DNA from: Anniella stebbinsi
Lineage: Eukaryota; Chordata; Lepidosauria; Squamata; Anniellidae
Direction: 5' to 3'
DNA length: 64,000 nt
Assembly (NCBI GenBank): GCA_029215795.1
Contig: JARDYH010000002.1
Coordinates: 15,927,001 to 15,991,000 of the forward strand
In this document: piece after piece, positions 23,588-34,859 of the stretch
How the letters are laid out: each line of letters opens with the position of its first letter
Numbering within the stretch: the first letter of the stretch is position 1
Program-made: the position numbers and the translations under genes
The notes under the pieces: generated by a model
What the model saw: only the letters and a program-made list of their open reading frames with translations
Database searches by the model: none
Told to the model about the DNA's origin: nothing

Positions 23588-23650
23588 AAGGAGCCTGGAC
23601 TAGGCAGATCTTGGTCTGATCTAGCAAGGCACTTCTTATATTCTTAGGCA
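23588..23650 (+). repeat. CR1-type LINE extreme 3' fragment
   Basis: GATCTTGGTCTGATCTAGCA followed by GGCACTTCTTATATTCTT corresponds to the other strand of the AAGAACATAAGAAG...GATCAGACCAAG end seen at 18981 and 29028. Confidence 0.65.
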
Positions 23651-25011
23651 ACATAAATGCATACCTAGGATCCCTTGTTATGCCTTCGCTGTTAAGAGAC
23701 ACGTGAGAGTCTTGCTTTATACATTAAAAAAATATACAGTAGTGGACCTTAGAGGAATTCTAGTTTCAGGAGGAAGGAAGGAAGGAAGGAAGGAAGGAAG
23801 GAAGGCCCATGTGACTGGTCAGCTTCCCCCCCATCTTATTTCTTCCCCACTTGTACATCAGAGTCAGGAATCCATTTCTGCTTATCCCCACTCCCTTTAC
23901 GTTTCCTTATTTTTACACTTCAAGAAACATCTTGCATTGCAGAATAACTAGAAGCTTACAGCTAAATGTCTGGCTGGTTATTTCAATTCAGAATTCAAGT
24001 TTGGACTTTCCAACATCTGTATCTCTCTTCTCCTTCAGCATTTCTTCCTCTCATACAACACTGGTTTCTTTGCCTACTCTCCCTTCACTCACCTGGGCCA
24101 AACCTGTGGGCCACCTACCTACCTACCTACCTTCCTTCCTTCCTTCCTTTCTCCTTCCTTCCTTCCTTCCTTCCTTCCTTCCTTCCTTCCTTCCTTCCTT
24201 CCTTCCTTCCTTCCTGTGGCCCTGCTTCTTCTACCTTTACTTCCCTTTCCTCTTTCCTTCCTTCCCCTCCCACAAAATCAAAGCAACTCCACCAATGGCA
24301 CCCAGAGATTCTTCTGACTTTCCAGCTTCTCTGTCCCAGGCAGGCAACTGAACCAATTGCTGCTGAGGTCTTCATTGTCATGGGCGCTGCCACCACCTCC
24401 CTTGTAGGACTTCAGCGAGAAAATGCTTTTCCCCCCAAGGGGCTCTTGCTGGGTGCTCCCTGCCTTCCACAAAACACATTTCTTTCCACCTACTCTCTCT
24501 CTAATGTCTGCTATCTTGCTCTCAACTTTTGGTGTCTCCAGACTATCTGGAAATCCAGTCATTCATCAGATTCTATGGTTTGCATCCACCTGGTGCCCTA
24601 TTAGCATATCACCTTGTCCAGATTCTCAGCTTTCTTTCTTTTTTGTTAAAGTAGGTTCTTTGCTTCCATGATAAACAGAAGCAGAGGGAAACAGAGAAAT
24701 GGATTCTGTACAATGTAGTGCTACTCGCTCTGACCTGGAAGGGGGGGGCTACTTCGTTATTTATTAATGATACAGCACCATCCGTGTGCATGGCAACACA
24801 CCAGTGCATTTTCCTGGTGCGTACAGATCTACTTTGTTGTGTAGAATCATGTTCTATGACATTTTGAAGCCTATATAGACTGAGAGAAAATCCTCAGAAC
24901 TGGGAACTTGACAGTACAAATGCTGAAGAGCATTTAGGATTATGTTTCGTCATTTGTTTTGTTTTTATAAAGAGAAAACCCTTTCTAGGAGGAGGGGTCT
25001 AGGGCAGGGGC
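23651..25011. repeat. Two tetranucleotide microsatellites in noncoding sequence
   Basis: An AAGG tract lies at about 23771-23805. A long CTTC/CCTT tract, about 85 bp, at 24129-24214 is preceded by CTAC units (24115-24130). The two tracts are of complementary type about 330 bp apart. Reading frames across them with repeated PSFL or EGRK are artefacts. Confidence 0.85.
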
Positions 25012-25132
25012 AGGGGTGAGCAAGTTGTAGCCTTCCAGATGGTTGGGGCTACAATTCCCAGTGTTCCTCACCATTGGCTATGCTGGCTCAGGCTAATAGG
25101 CATTGTAGGTCAAAACTTCTGGGGAATGTTTC
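25012..25132. repeat. Palindromic family C copy 4
   Basis: Degraded arms with TTCCAGATGGTTGGGGCTAC and AATTCCCAGTGTTCC on the left and CATTGTAGGTCAAAACTTCT on the right. Confidence 0.65.
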
Positions 25133-25611
25133 CATGGCAGTGCTTTGGCTGCACGTTCCTAAAAAAAAACCCTGCGGCATTGCAGCTGTGAGGTGAGACT
25201 AGTTAATCCCCACAGCAGCAGGGAACGCGGGCTTTCTGGCGTCCATTGGGCCCATGGAGCATGCTCCCTGCCCTCCACCCCGCCTTCCCACACTCCCGGC
25301 AACCTACCACGGGCCTCGATCTGCCCCCCAGAATGCCCCCAGTGTCAACGTAAAGCGAGGTCACCACTGACAGATGGTGGAAATATGGTGGTGACCTTGG
25401 AGGAAGGGGGAGAAGTTGCGGTAACTCCATGACTTTTTTGAGGCACAGTTTCAGGGGAAAGCCCCATGGTGGCTGCGAGTTGCCTGCTGCGTTATATAAT
25501 AACGCAGTGCCACTGCGTAGCCACCTCGGGGCAAATAGGGCATACAGTCGCCCCCTGGAGGATGACAACATGCCCATCCCTAGGTCAGAATATACTTCTA
25601 TCTAGAGCAGG
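25133..25611. other. No gene seen; possible degraded TIR element
   Basis: Paired words (GTTATATAATAACGCAGTGC / GCCACTGCG) suggest an inverted-repeat relic related to the motif at 6240-6310 (TTATACAACGCAGCCACC), where GTGGCTGCACAGTGGCAC also occurs. I could not define the ends. Confidence 0.3.
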
Positions 25612-25728
25612 GATTAAGAATGTGTAGCTCTCCAGATATTGTTGGACTGCATCTCCTATCAGTCCAAACTAGTATGGCCTATAGTGGGGAATGCTGGGAG
25701 TTGCAGTCCAACATCTGGAGAGCCACAC
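25612..25728. repeat. Palindromic family C copy 5
   Basis: The arms TAGCTCTCCAGATATTGTTG and GTCCAACATCTGGAGAGCCA are clear inverted repeats, and TGCTGGGAGTTGCAGTCC is the family hallmark. Confidence 0.8.
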
Positions 25729-25925
25729 AATCCACATCGTTGAACTAAAGTGAAGAGGGTTTTGCTCAGCATATATGTGGCTACCCGCATTATAATGATA
25801 AATCTGAATAGAAGATCTATCTCGCTTGAGAGCGTTATCTTGTCATTATTGGTGGAAACTCTACATAGCTTCAAGGGGGCATGTCCCCCCAGTTGGGGAA
25901 TAGACTGTTTGCTGTGCTGTGATTA

Positions 25926-26036
25926 TTCCAGCCTTCCCCAACCTGGTACCGCCCAGATGTGTTGGGCTATACCCCCCAGCCTTCTCCAACCAGCTGTGAC
26001 CAACACATCTGGGGGCAACAGTTTGAGGGAGGCTCA
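25926..26036. repeat. Palindromic family C copy 6
   Basis: CCTTCCCCAACCTGGTACCG and CCAACACATCTGGGGGCAAC form the arms. It is the third copy within about one kilobase. Confidence 0.75.
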
Positions 26037-27646
26037 CTCATACTTTCAGACACAAATGTACATTTAAAGAAAAGCTCTGGGCCAAATAACAGCTTTGTTA
26101 AACATACACTCTAAAGTGGGTGCTAAGAGTGAAGCTGGGTGGAATTGATGGAAACCTGTGTTTGTTGCTTCCTCAGCTGAAAACCAACTTCTGCTCTTCC
26201 TTCAGGTATTTAAGGTGGGACTTCCAGAGACAGTGCCTTGGCGCATACCTTGGCATTGTATGGGAGTCTACTTAATGCCTACTTTTTTTGTAAGCAAGGG
26301 GGTCTCTATATCATACCAAAATACATCAGGGCGTGAGGACCCATCTTGAAACGTTAAAAGAATTATATATGGGGCTTGGTCTCTCTGCTGCTTTGCTCTT
26401 TTAATGTGGGTTTTATAGTAATTAGAAGGTATTTTATTTAGCATCTATTGGAATTTGGTGATGCTAAAGTACATGTTTACAACTGCCCCCCTCTCTTTCT
26501 TCAACAAAAGCACCAATACAGCCCCAAATTGAGATCAGAACCATGATACATGTTTCTTGTCCACCATTTCCCCACAGAATACTCATCAAAGGTGAAATTT
26601 GCCCCCCCCCCGAAGTTGCTATTTGCAAGGGGGTGGGGGAATCCATGGCAAAACAGTGCAAGGAGGAAGATTGACTCACCCTTCCCCTGGTCATGGTCTC
26701 AGTCCGGCTTGGGGCCCCACTCTGCTTTGGAGTGGCCACTTGTAAGACCGCCTTACTAAGACAAGTAGTTTGGCCCTCAGAGAGGTACAGAATTTGCCTG
26801 TACCTTCGAAAAATGCCACATGTGAGATGGCCCTCAGCATTGCTCATAATGTGGAACTGCAAACTACAACCCTTTCTTCTTGCGGCTTCAGAACAGATGC
26901 CTTGAAGGTTCTATTGTTTTACTAAAGAGTTTAGTTTCCTCCATGTTTTTCCGTGCGCAGATGTGCCCCCCCTCCCCAAGCCCATCTGTGAGTGCGCCAA
27001 GATCTGGCCATTTCCAGAACAGTGAAACAAGCACAGGAGAGATTGCAAGTGACCCACGTTTCCATAAAAGGAAGATGGTGCCTGACATCTTCTTAAGAGG
27101 TGAACTGAATAGAAACAAAGGTTTTCTAAAATCATTATATACTGATACTGAATTTCCACCCACACTACTTATGTTACTCTTACATCTGGGGCATTCAGTC
27201 CTTAACAGTACCAAGGTATCCCTTTGCAGATATAGTACTAAGGTCTTACAAATACTTTAAAACGTTGCTTTAAAGATTTAAGAGTTATCTTATTTATCTG
27301 TATTATCGTCATTATTATGCTGCAAATCTGTCTTATTTTGCTGCTAAAATAAGTTCAATTGATAGCAGATAACACCGCCTCAGCCGTCTTGCATTTGGTG
27401 CATGTTAATCTCTGATTATCGTTAATGATCTTTGGGTCCCTTTTATTCCACATTATTCAGGAATTTCACATAATCTTTCCATCTAAGTGTGGCTAGAGAG
27501 ACTTTAATCCACCAGGATATTTTTGTCCTCTGTTGGCTTTCATCCATATTTCATTGAAGGATTTTCCTCTCTGAGTCCCTCTCCCCCTCCTCTATATCTA
27601 CTATCTCTGTGTTGGTGTAGGGCGGTGGGGGAAGAGGAGGGAGTGC

Positions 27647-27677
<31 letters not shown>

Positions 27678-27937
27678 CATTGATGCTAGAAATTGTGGAC
27701 TGCTCCTTCCTTGATTTTTCACATTATTAAACCAATGAACTGATTTCTGTGTGTTTCATTGGGTTGGATCCAGACTTCGTAATACATAAGAGGAGATCAG
27801 CGGAATTAACTATAACATTAAATAGTCATGACTAACTTAAAACCCAATGGGTCTACTCTAAATAAGACAACATCTACCCCATGTAACTAGAAAGCTGCAG
27901 TAGCAAGTCAGGCTATAGTTCCATCTTGCTCAGCTTT
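26037..27937. other. No gene seen; GA microsatellite; AT-rich patch
   Basis: A GA tract lies at about 27647-27676. An AT-rich patch at about 27250-27480 with several TAAT/ATTA words has no transposon signature and may be ordinary unique DNA or a regulatory segment. Confidence 0.45.
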
Positions 27938-28052
27938 CCCTAGCCTGATACCATCCATTTGATGGACTACAACCATTGGCTGTCCTGGCTGGGGCTGATG
28001 GGTGCTGAAGTCCAAAATATCTGGAAGGCACTAGGTTGGGGAAGTCTTACAT
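27938..28052. repeat. Palindromic family C copy 7
   Basis: TTCCCTAGCCTGATACCATC at the left and GGCACTAGGTTGGGGAAG at the right are the family's inverted ends. Confidence 0.7.
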
Positions 28053-28204
28053 AGCCATATTGTCTACAATGACTTTCAGTGGCTCTCCAGGTACTTGGGC
28101 AAATGCCTCTCTCATCACCTGCTACCTGATCCTCTAATTGGAGAAAATGCTGACTTCAATTTTTTGGCAAGGCAAAATGGGCCCCCTCCCTCAGTGAGGC
28201 TACC

Positions 28205-28745
28205 TTCTCAATGCCATTGTCATCAGCTGCAATTGCTCCTCCTTCTCTTCCTCATCATTGCTACCACGGCTTGGGACCACAATACCTGACGGAACGCCTC
28301 TCCCGACATGAACCTACCTGTACACTACGCTCAACATCCAAGGTCCTCCTCCAGGTGCGTACTCCGAGGGAAGCTCAGAGGGTGGCAACAAGGGAGAGGG
28401 CCTTTTCAGTGGTGGCCCCCCAATTGTGGAATGATCTCCCTGATGAGGCTTGTCTGCCACCAACACTGTTATCTTTTTGGTGCCAGGTTAAGACTTTTCT
28501 CTTCTCCCAGGCATTTAACAGCATGTGTTGAGCTTTCTAACCAACCCCAGATCAATATCCATTTAAACGGATATTGTCTTTGTATATTATTGGTTTTATG
28601 CTTTTACGGGTTTTAAATTTTGTATCTGTTTTCTTAAATGTTCAATGTTTTAATCTTTGTAAACTGCCCAGAGAGCTTCAGCTGTGGGGTGGTATATAAA
28701 TATAATAATAATATAATAATAATAATAATAATTAATAATAATAAT
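28205..28745 (+). mobile_element. L2-like LINE 3' end with C-terminal coding remnant
   Basis: The translation shows the post-RT block of L2/CR1-group LINEs: LGPQYLTERL, then TRERAFSVVAPQLWNDLPDE, then KTFLFSQAFN. It ends with the noncoding tail CCCAGAGAGCTTCAGCTGTG and GGTATATAAATA, then an AAT microsatellite (28703-28745). The domain is 5'-truncated and slightly frame-disrupted. Confidence 0.85.
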
Positions 28746-28927
28746 ACAACTTGCTTTCTTGATTGGCAGAGTGCCCGTGAGCAAGTAAGCAGGGGCATCT
28801 CCTGATCCTTCTCACCACCACCCTTGTCTAGACCAGAGCAACAGGCAAGTATACAAGCAGGTTGCAAAAGCGCAAAGGGGCAACTGATGGGGGCTCTAGT
28901 CAGTTGGCCCCTCCTGGGGTGTGAGCC

Positions 28928-29020
28928 CTCATTGATGTTGTTCCTGATTGGAGATGCCAGGGATTGAACCGGGGGCTTCTCCGTGAAAAACAACTCCTCT
29001 ATGACTGAGCTACGCCCCCT
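28928..29020 (-). repeat. tRNA-derived SINE head
   Basis: GCCAGGGATTGAACCGGGGG is an inverted B-box region and CTCTATGACTGAGCTACGCC an inverted A-box region, the layout of a tRNA-derived SINE promoter. The cloverleaf is incomplete, so it is not a working tRNA gene. Confidence 0.6.
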
Positions 29021-29431
29021 CCACAGGATAAGAACAGAAGAACAGCCATACTGGATCAGACCAAGGGTCCATCTAGAGCAGCATGCTGGTCACACAGTGG
29101 TCAAGCAGCTGCCGGCCAGGAACCCACAAGCAGGACATGAGCGCAACAGCACCCTCCCACCCATGTCCCCCAGCAACTGGTGTACATATGCTTACTGTAT
29201 CTGATACTGGAGGTAGCATATATCTGTCAGGACTAGTAGCCATTGATAGCCTTCTCCAGGAATTTGTCCAACACCCTTTTAAGCCATCCAAATTGGTGCC
29301 CATCACTACATGTTGTGGTAGCGAATTCCATAGTTTAACAATGCGCTGTGTGAAGAAGTCCTTCTTTTGATCTGTCCTGAATCTTCCACCAACCAGCTTC
29401 ATGGGACAAACCCCATGTTCTAATATTATGA

Positions 29432-30546
29432 GTTCCATCACATCAGCAGTGTATTGCGCTCTCACCATGCCTGGTATGTGTTTTTGTGGCGGGGGACTCA
29501 CATTTTTCCCCCCAATTTTTTTTTTGTGAATTAACATATACAGCCACCTACTTCAAAAGCCTCAGTTTCAAATATCGCAATTTCTAGGTAAGTAAAAAAG
29601 AGGAGGGGAAAAGGTAGCATAAATTACACATAAATGGCTGCAAAGGCAGACCAAATGTCTGAGTAAATGTCCATTTGTAAATGACGCCTGTATACCACTC
29701 TTTCAAATGTTGCTAATGTGCTTAAGTCTTCAATCCATTGCATTATAGAGAGTGTGGTACTCACATGACGTTGTCCCTGTCCTGTGCTCATCTCATCTCT
29801 TCCCCTATGTTTTCCATCTTATTTTGGAGTGGGGAAAGTCTGTTTTCCCCCCCTCCATGCGCAATGAAGCTGCTCCTCCCTCCTCTGTATTGCTGTCCTT
29901 ATGCTATATCAGACCATCCCATCTTTTGTTGGGGGCGTGTGTGTTGAAGGGTGGTCTCACTGACAAAAGAGGAGGGTGGGGCAGTTCTCTGCTCAACTGC
30001 TCAACAGTGAAGGGGGAGGGAGAGAGGGCACCTGAACACCCCACAGAGAAGGCCAGGAATTACTGCCGCCCGTGCCCGGGACTTGGTCCCATTCAATTCT
30101 ATGGTTCTTACTCCTGAGTAGGCATGTCTAGGTTTCCTGATCAGAACAATGTTGGCTTTCCCTTGCCATGCCAACATTGCCCACAAACCTCTCCAAAACG
30201 AATTGTAATACTTTCTCTTCACTTATATTGTTTAATATGATCTTTGGGAAAGCATAGTCTGTTGTTTTACCATAATTGTGCAGTTTCAGGCTGCTGGACT
30301 ATTGTATTTGCGCAGAAATAAAAAATATTTTTTTTAATAAAATAAATAACTGCAGGGTGAAGGAGAATGTAGGGGGTGGGGCAGGAGATTTCCCTGGCAT
30401 AGTAGCAATACCGGTGAAAAGATGCATGAGCTGAAATAGTGCAACAACACACAGACGTAAAAATGCCCAGTGCACAACTCATTAAGGAAACAAAGGGGGA
30501 AACTGCGGATGCGAACCGGGGAGGAAAAGTAGGTGTGATGGAGGCC
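29432..30546. mobile_element. TIR element, family V, inserted in CR1
   Basis: The ends are TTCCATCACATCAGCAGTGT and GTGTGATGGAGGCC, imperfect inverted repeats. TATGAG is present on both sides of the insertion (about 29426-29431 and 30547-30552), probably the duplicated target or part of it. Internal similarity to 43422-44101: CTCTCACCATGCCTGGTATG and GTACTCACATGACGTTG against the corresponding blocks there. No transposase. Confidence 0.6.
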
Positions 30547-30784
30547 TATGAGAGAGGGAGAAAAATGTCTCCCTATTCACATTCTCCACACCATGCATAA
30601 TTTTGTACACCTCTATCATCTCTCCCCTTTTCCAAGCTAAACAATCCAAGCTGTTGTAACCTTCGCTTACAGGAGAGATGCTCCAGCCCTTTGATCCTTT
30701 TAGTTACCCTTTTCTGCATTTTTTCTGGCTCTACAATACCTTTTTTTTTACATATGGCAACCAGAACTGTGCACAGTATTCTAA

Positions 30785-31192
30785 GAGCCTATCTACACTA
30801 CTGCTTTAAAATGGTTTATAACAGTTTTAAACCGGTTATAAACCCAACGGCCAGATTTAACACTGAATGGAAATCCTTTATAGATTATATACGCGGTATT
30901 TACTTGTGGATTCAACGATTAAGAAAAGGTTATGAGTAGAGAAAAATAAAAATTTGGGAAACGTATAATTTAATTATCAATATAGCGTTACCGTCCTTTG
31001 CTGTTGAGAAGAGCGGAACGGGCTGCATCTTTGTACATTATCCTCTGTTAGTATGTTGTACTTGATGTTTAGTTCATTCATGTATGTGTTTTGATTGTTC
31101 TTTATGCGCGGAAAAATAATAGAAAGTTGAATGCCAAAAAAACAACAACCCCCTGTTATAAACCGTTTTAAAGCAGTAGTGTAGAAAGGCTC
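30785..31192. mobile_element. Hairpin MITE, family M copy 2, containing a LINE insertion
   Basis: The ends GAGCCTATCTACACTACTGC and GTAGTGTAGAAAGGCTC match copy 1. The element is flanked by TAA on both sides (30782-30784 and 31193-31195) within CR1. Its body is split by 30845-31154; removing that insert and one target copy restores a ~90-bp palindrome. Confidence 0.8.
30845..31154 (+). mobile_element. Probable L1-type LINE 3' fragment, 5'-truncated
   Basis: The 310-bp insert is flanked by the 10-bp direct repeat GTTATAAACC (30835-30844 and 31155-31164). It begins with a short reading frame ending near FNTEWKSFIDYIRGIY and closes with an A-rich tail (AAAAAAACAACAACCCCCT). Target duplication of more than 8 bp, 5' truncation and an A-rich end fit target-primed retrotransposition; the L1 assignment is tentative. 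Confidence 0.5.
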
Positions 31193-31464
31193 TAAGTGTG
31201 GTTTGCACCACAGATTTCTATAAAGGGAGGCATTCTGAAGTGTGATAGTATGGTGTTGACAATGGATGAACTGTCCCATGAGAGAAATGTACCTGTTCAA
31301 AGGGAAACAATGAATGAATATGAGCAGTTGTTGCACAAGTGGTAACAGAAATCACAAAAGCACATGGGGATCTGTGACAGAAGGGACTGGAGCTGTGCAT
31401 GTGGTGTTCAGGGGAAACACCAGAAGTCGGCGGAAGTGTTCGTGTTCAGCTTCATAGTTCAGTT

Positions 31465-31781
31465 TAGGCTGACCAGATAAAATCCAGGTCAGGGCTCATG
31501 TAACCTTAACAGTTGTAGAGAAAAGGGAATTTCAGCCAGGGTCATTTGTATGCAGTTAGTTCCTGGTGAAACTCCCTCTTCATCACAACTGTTAAAGTTG
31601 CAGGCACTATACTAGAGTGACCATATACAAAAGAAGGCAGGGCCCCTGCAACTTTAACTGTTGTGATGAGGGAATTTCACCAGGAACTAATTGCATACAA
31701 ATGACACTGGCTGAAATTCCCTTTTCTCTACAACTGTTAAAGTTACATGAGCCCTGACCTGGATTTTATCTGGTCACCCTC
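31465..31781 (+). mobile_element. P1 foldback hAT-like element, copy 4
   Basis: Termini TAGGCTGACCAGATAAAATC and ATTTTATCTGGTCACCCT, with the forward loop. A perfect 8-bp duplication GTTCAGTT flanks it (31457-31464, 31782-31789). It has a terminal variant (GATAAAATCC in place of TATGAAAAGG) shared with copies 5 and 6. Confidence 0.9.
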
Positions 31782-31793
31782 GTTCAGTTACAA

Positions 31794-32113
31794 TAGGCTG
31801 ACCAGATAAAATCCAAGTCAGGGCTCATATAACTTTAACAGTTGTAGAGAAAAGGGAATTTCAGCCAGTGTCATTTGTATGCAATTCGTACCTGGTGAAA
31901 TTCCCTCTTCATTACAACAGTTAAAGTTGCAGGGGCCCTGCCTTCTTTTGTATATGGTCACTCTAGTATAGTGCCTGCACCTTTAACTGTTGTGATGAAG
32001 AGGGAATATCACCAGGAACTAATTGCATGCAAATGACACTGGCTAAAATGCCCTTTTCTCTACAACTGTTAAAGTTAAATGAACCCTGACCTGGATTTTA
32101 TCTGGTCACCCTA
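31794..32113 (-). mobile_element. P1 foldback hAT-like element, copy 5
   Basis: Starts TAGGCTGACCAGATAAAATC and ends TTTATCTGGTCACCCTA, with the loop reversed relative to copy 4. Perfect 8-bp duplication AGTTACAA (31786-31793, 32114-32121). It sits 12 bp from copy 4, and the two target duplications overlap by four bases. Confidence 0.9.
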
Positions 32114-32121
32114 AGTTACAA

Positions 32122-33244
32122 TATGTTGTGGAAAAACGAACAGCTTGTGTCTGCATGGGGCAGTGGGTCATTCAGTCCTTTTGAGGGCCTTACTTCATTC
32201 AGGTAGTCTCTTGGTAATTTACAATAAAGTAATTTGACAATAAAGATCCATTGAGGGAGGGGCCCCATTGACGGTTTCTTGCCCAAGGGCCCTTGAAAAC
32301 TGGCACTGCCCCCCACCCCCACTTTGAGAATTAAGCCCTGCCTCTGTTCATGTTGAGCAGATCTCTCAACCGCAAACAGGTGGAGATAAGCAAAATAAGC
32401 ATGTTCTCCAACGGTTGCATGTAATGCGGCTAAAGAGATTGCATGTGTGGGTTTGGGGCAAAGAGGAAAATGTTATCCAGGACTGGTATCCTCCCCGCCT
32501 CTTACAAGTGATATGTTCCATACAATGGCTTTAATGGGGGCATTTTGCTTTCGCCCCCTTCTGGGTAATTTCTCATCTCCTCACTCCCTCCACTTTGACC
32601 CCCGTGAACGACTTTGATGGCTGCCATCACCACACAACTCCATCTGATTCTCATTTCCTCAAGCGTAATAAGCAAGAATATTCGTTGACCTCAGTGGCCC
32701 TTTCGTAACACCCTCCCAGGAGGCACAACCAAGCCGACCACAGGCACATTCCCTGGTGGCCACGTATGCCACGGGCCGCAGACATTTCTCATTATTATTC
32801 CATTATTTTTGCCATAATTACTTGAACTGATTAAAATTCAAATTGAATTGCCCTGATCCAACTTTCCCAATGTTTAAATAATCAGGAGAAAGAACTTCAA
32901 AGGGTAGCAAGGAGTCTGGCCAATAAAGGCAGCATCGTTACCCAACACAGATCATGAACATGTGTTGTCTCAATACAGTTTATTTCCAATAGAAGCCAGG
33001 CAGCTGTGAAGGCTGCTCCAGGTGTGGACAAATGATGCACAGGTAGAGGGAAGGAATTTCAAATGTGTGTTTTTTCCCGCTGAGAGAAACTGGACGCTCT
33101 CCATCAAGATTGACTCAGATCACTCTTTCAAACCCGAGTTGCAGGTTAAGAGGATACCTCCTCCTCTATATTCTTTTTTTTTAATGCCAAGTAAAAGAGA
33201 GGAGTGGCATCGTTAGGCCAGCGGCACCTTTGACTGGTGTCATT
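32122..33244. other. No gene seen; candidate conserved noncoding DNA at 32560-32960
   Basis: No repeat was recognised. The 32560-32960 part is complex, repeat-free and carries homeobox-like words (CATAATTACTTGAACTGATT region), so it is a weak candidate for regulatory DNA. Confidence 0.3.
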
Positions 33245-33690
33245 TATTAATTTAAGAAATTTCTTACCCGCTTCTCGGTATAAAATACTCTCAAAGCGGG
33301 TTACAAAACATAAAACACAGTAACAGAAACATTTACAGAAACCGTAATCAAGCAGCGGAGAACAGTAACAGAATAATAACAGTTTGCACGATGCAGCAAA
33401 AGAAAAGTGTGTGTGTGGGGGGGGAATGCAACCAGAAAGCTGGATAAACAAAAAGGTCTTTAGCTGGCCTGTTAACAGAAAACCTGAATAGGACTCGAGG
33501 TGTTTGGTTCAGCCTTGGGAAATTGGGCCGATAAGGGAACCAAGTTGGAAGGTAATACGTCATCAAAGTGTTGGAGCCTGAAATGGTGCACTCCGTGCAG
33601 GATTTGACCACCTCTTTCTGATGCAGGTGTATGCCAGGCCAAGGACAGATCCAGACGAGAGAGATATCCTTTAACCACTTTTATTTAAGA
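33245..33690 (-). repeat. LINE-like 3' end, L2-type tail
   Basis: The tail in reverse orientation reads TTATTAATTTAAGAAATTTC, CTTACCCGCTTCTCGGTATA and CAAAGCGGGTTACAAAACAT. The upstream minus-strand frame gives NRPAKDLFVYPAFWL and a preceding block that could be a degraded C-terminal region. Confidence 0.45.
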
Positions 33691-34851
33691 GGCTGAACCA
33701 TGACCATAGAGGAGTAAATAAAGATGGAGGGAACATTTCCATTTCAAAGGAGGGAGCAAAGAGCTGCTGGGCTCTGCCTTCGGTGTGGTTTATTTATTTG
33801 TCTGGCTGTTTCATAAAACTGTTTAAAAATAACAACCCCCACCCCACCCCCATGCAAAGCCCCATCGGAACAAGGAGCCATTTAAATTCTGATTTGGCAC
33901 CTTCCCATTTCTGTTGATTATGGTGTTGTGTGTGATCCCGTCCATCCTCTCGCTGCTGTTCAGCCTTTATCTGCTTTGCGTTTCCGTCCAACTGCTGTGG
34001 TTACTCATGGGGCTTGCTTGACAGCTGCAGAACCCAGATGCCAAGAGCTGGCAAGCCTTTCTCCTACAGCAGCAGCAGCAGCATTGTGTATGCAGCAGGG
34101 AGGAGGAGCTGGAAGGGCAGAGCTGCCTCCTTTTGGTTTCCATTTCTGGCTCCCAGGGTAGGAGAACGGCACAGCAGCCAGAAGAGAGTCATTGCCATTG
34201 CCATCCTCTTCATATTTTCCTCCTCCTCTCTCCTCCTCTATTAGTCTGACCTTTGCCTTCTGCCCCATACTCCCTCCCTCTACTTGAGACCATGGAGAGA
34301 GGGTGCCAGTCAGTCAATGGTCCAAAGGATGGATGGACCGAAGGGCTGAGACTTGTAGTTTCATTTTTTCAAGCACAGGAGACAATTGACTGGAGGCAGA
34401 ATCAAGACTTAAGTGTGAGCAACTGGCCTGGCAGAAGGGGACTTTCTTGCCCTGGACTTCCCAAACCCTCCAGCCCCTTAAGCTGCAACAAAGAGAGACC
34501 CTGTTGAATGAGGCAAGTTGTAGTGTAGGAGGGAACCTCCAAAACTGAGCAGAGGGACCCTCTAGGAATGGAACCCTTCCTCCTGTGGAAGGCAGGTCTT
34601 GGTTCCAACCCTGGATTGTCAAGGTGCTCACAACAGGCTATTGCCATTCCAGCCCCTGAGCAAATTAGTTGGCATCCTATTTCATGGAGACATCCTTGTG
34701 GTTTCTTTGGCCCATGAGTAGGGATGGATGAATCTGTCAATTTCACTATCTCCCACATTGTAACGTTTACGTTTGGACATTTTCTCTGTCCTGAATATGA
34801 ACAACTTTGCAGATGTTAGTAAATTCTTATAAAAAAATGAACTAAAATAAA
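33691..34851. other. No recognised feature
   Basis: Noncoding. A CAG run at 34064-34084 and C-rich patches are the only simple features. Reading frames here have no supporting splice or domain signal. Confidence 0.4.
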
Positions 34852-34859
34852 ATTCTCAC

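Larger units (their letters stand above)
29028..31245 (-). mobile_element. CR1-type LINE, split by two DNA transposons
   Basis: Three blocks read in order as one CR1 3' region in reverse orientation: 29028-29431 (GATCAGACCAAGGGTCCATC to TTCTAATATTATGAG), 30547-30784 (AGAGAGGGAGAAAAATGTCT, CATGCATAATTTTGTACACC, AACTGTGCACAGTATTCTAA), and 31193-31245 (TAAGTGTGGTTTGCACCACA). A 1.1-kb TIR element (29432-30546) and a MITE (30785-31192) interrupt it. The join TATTATGAG/AGAGGGAGAAAAAT and the join CAGTATTCTAA/GTGTGG both restore the CR1 sequence I know. Confidence 0.8.

Noticed and set aside
28928..29020. A functional tRNA gene
   Set aside because: The A- and B-box-like parts are there, but the acceptor stem and anticodon arm do not pair properly. 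The context is that of a tRNA-derived SINE.
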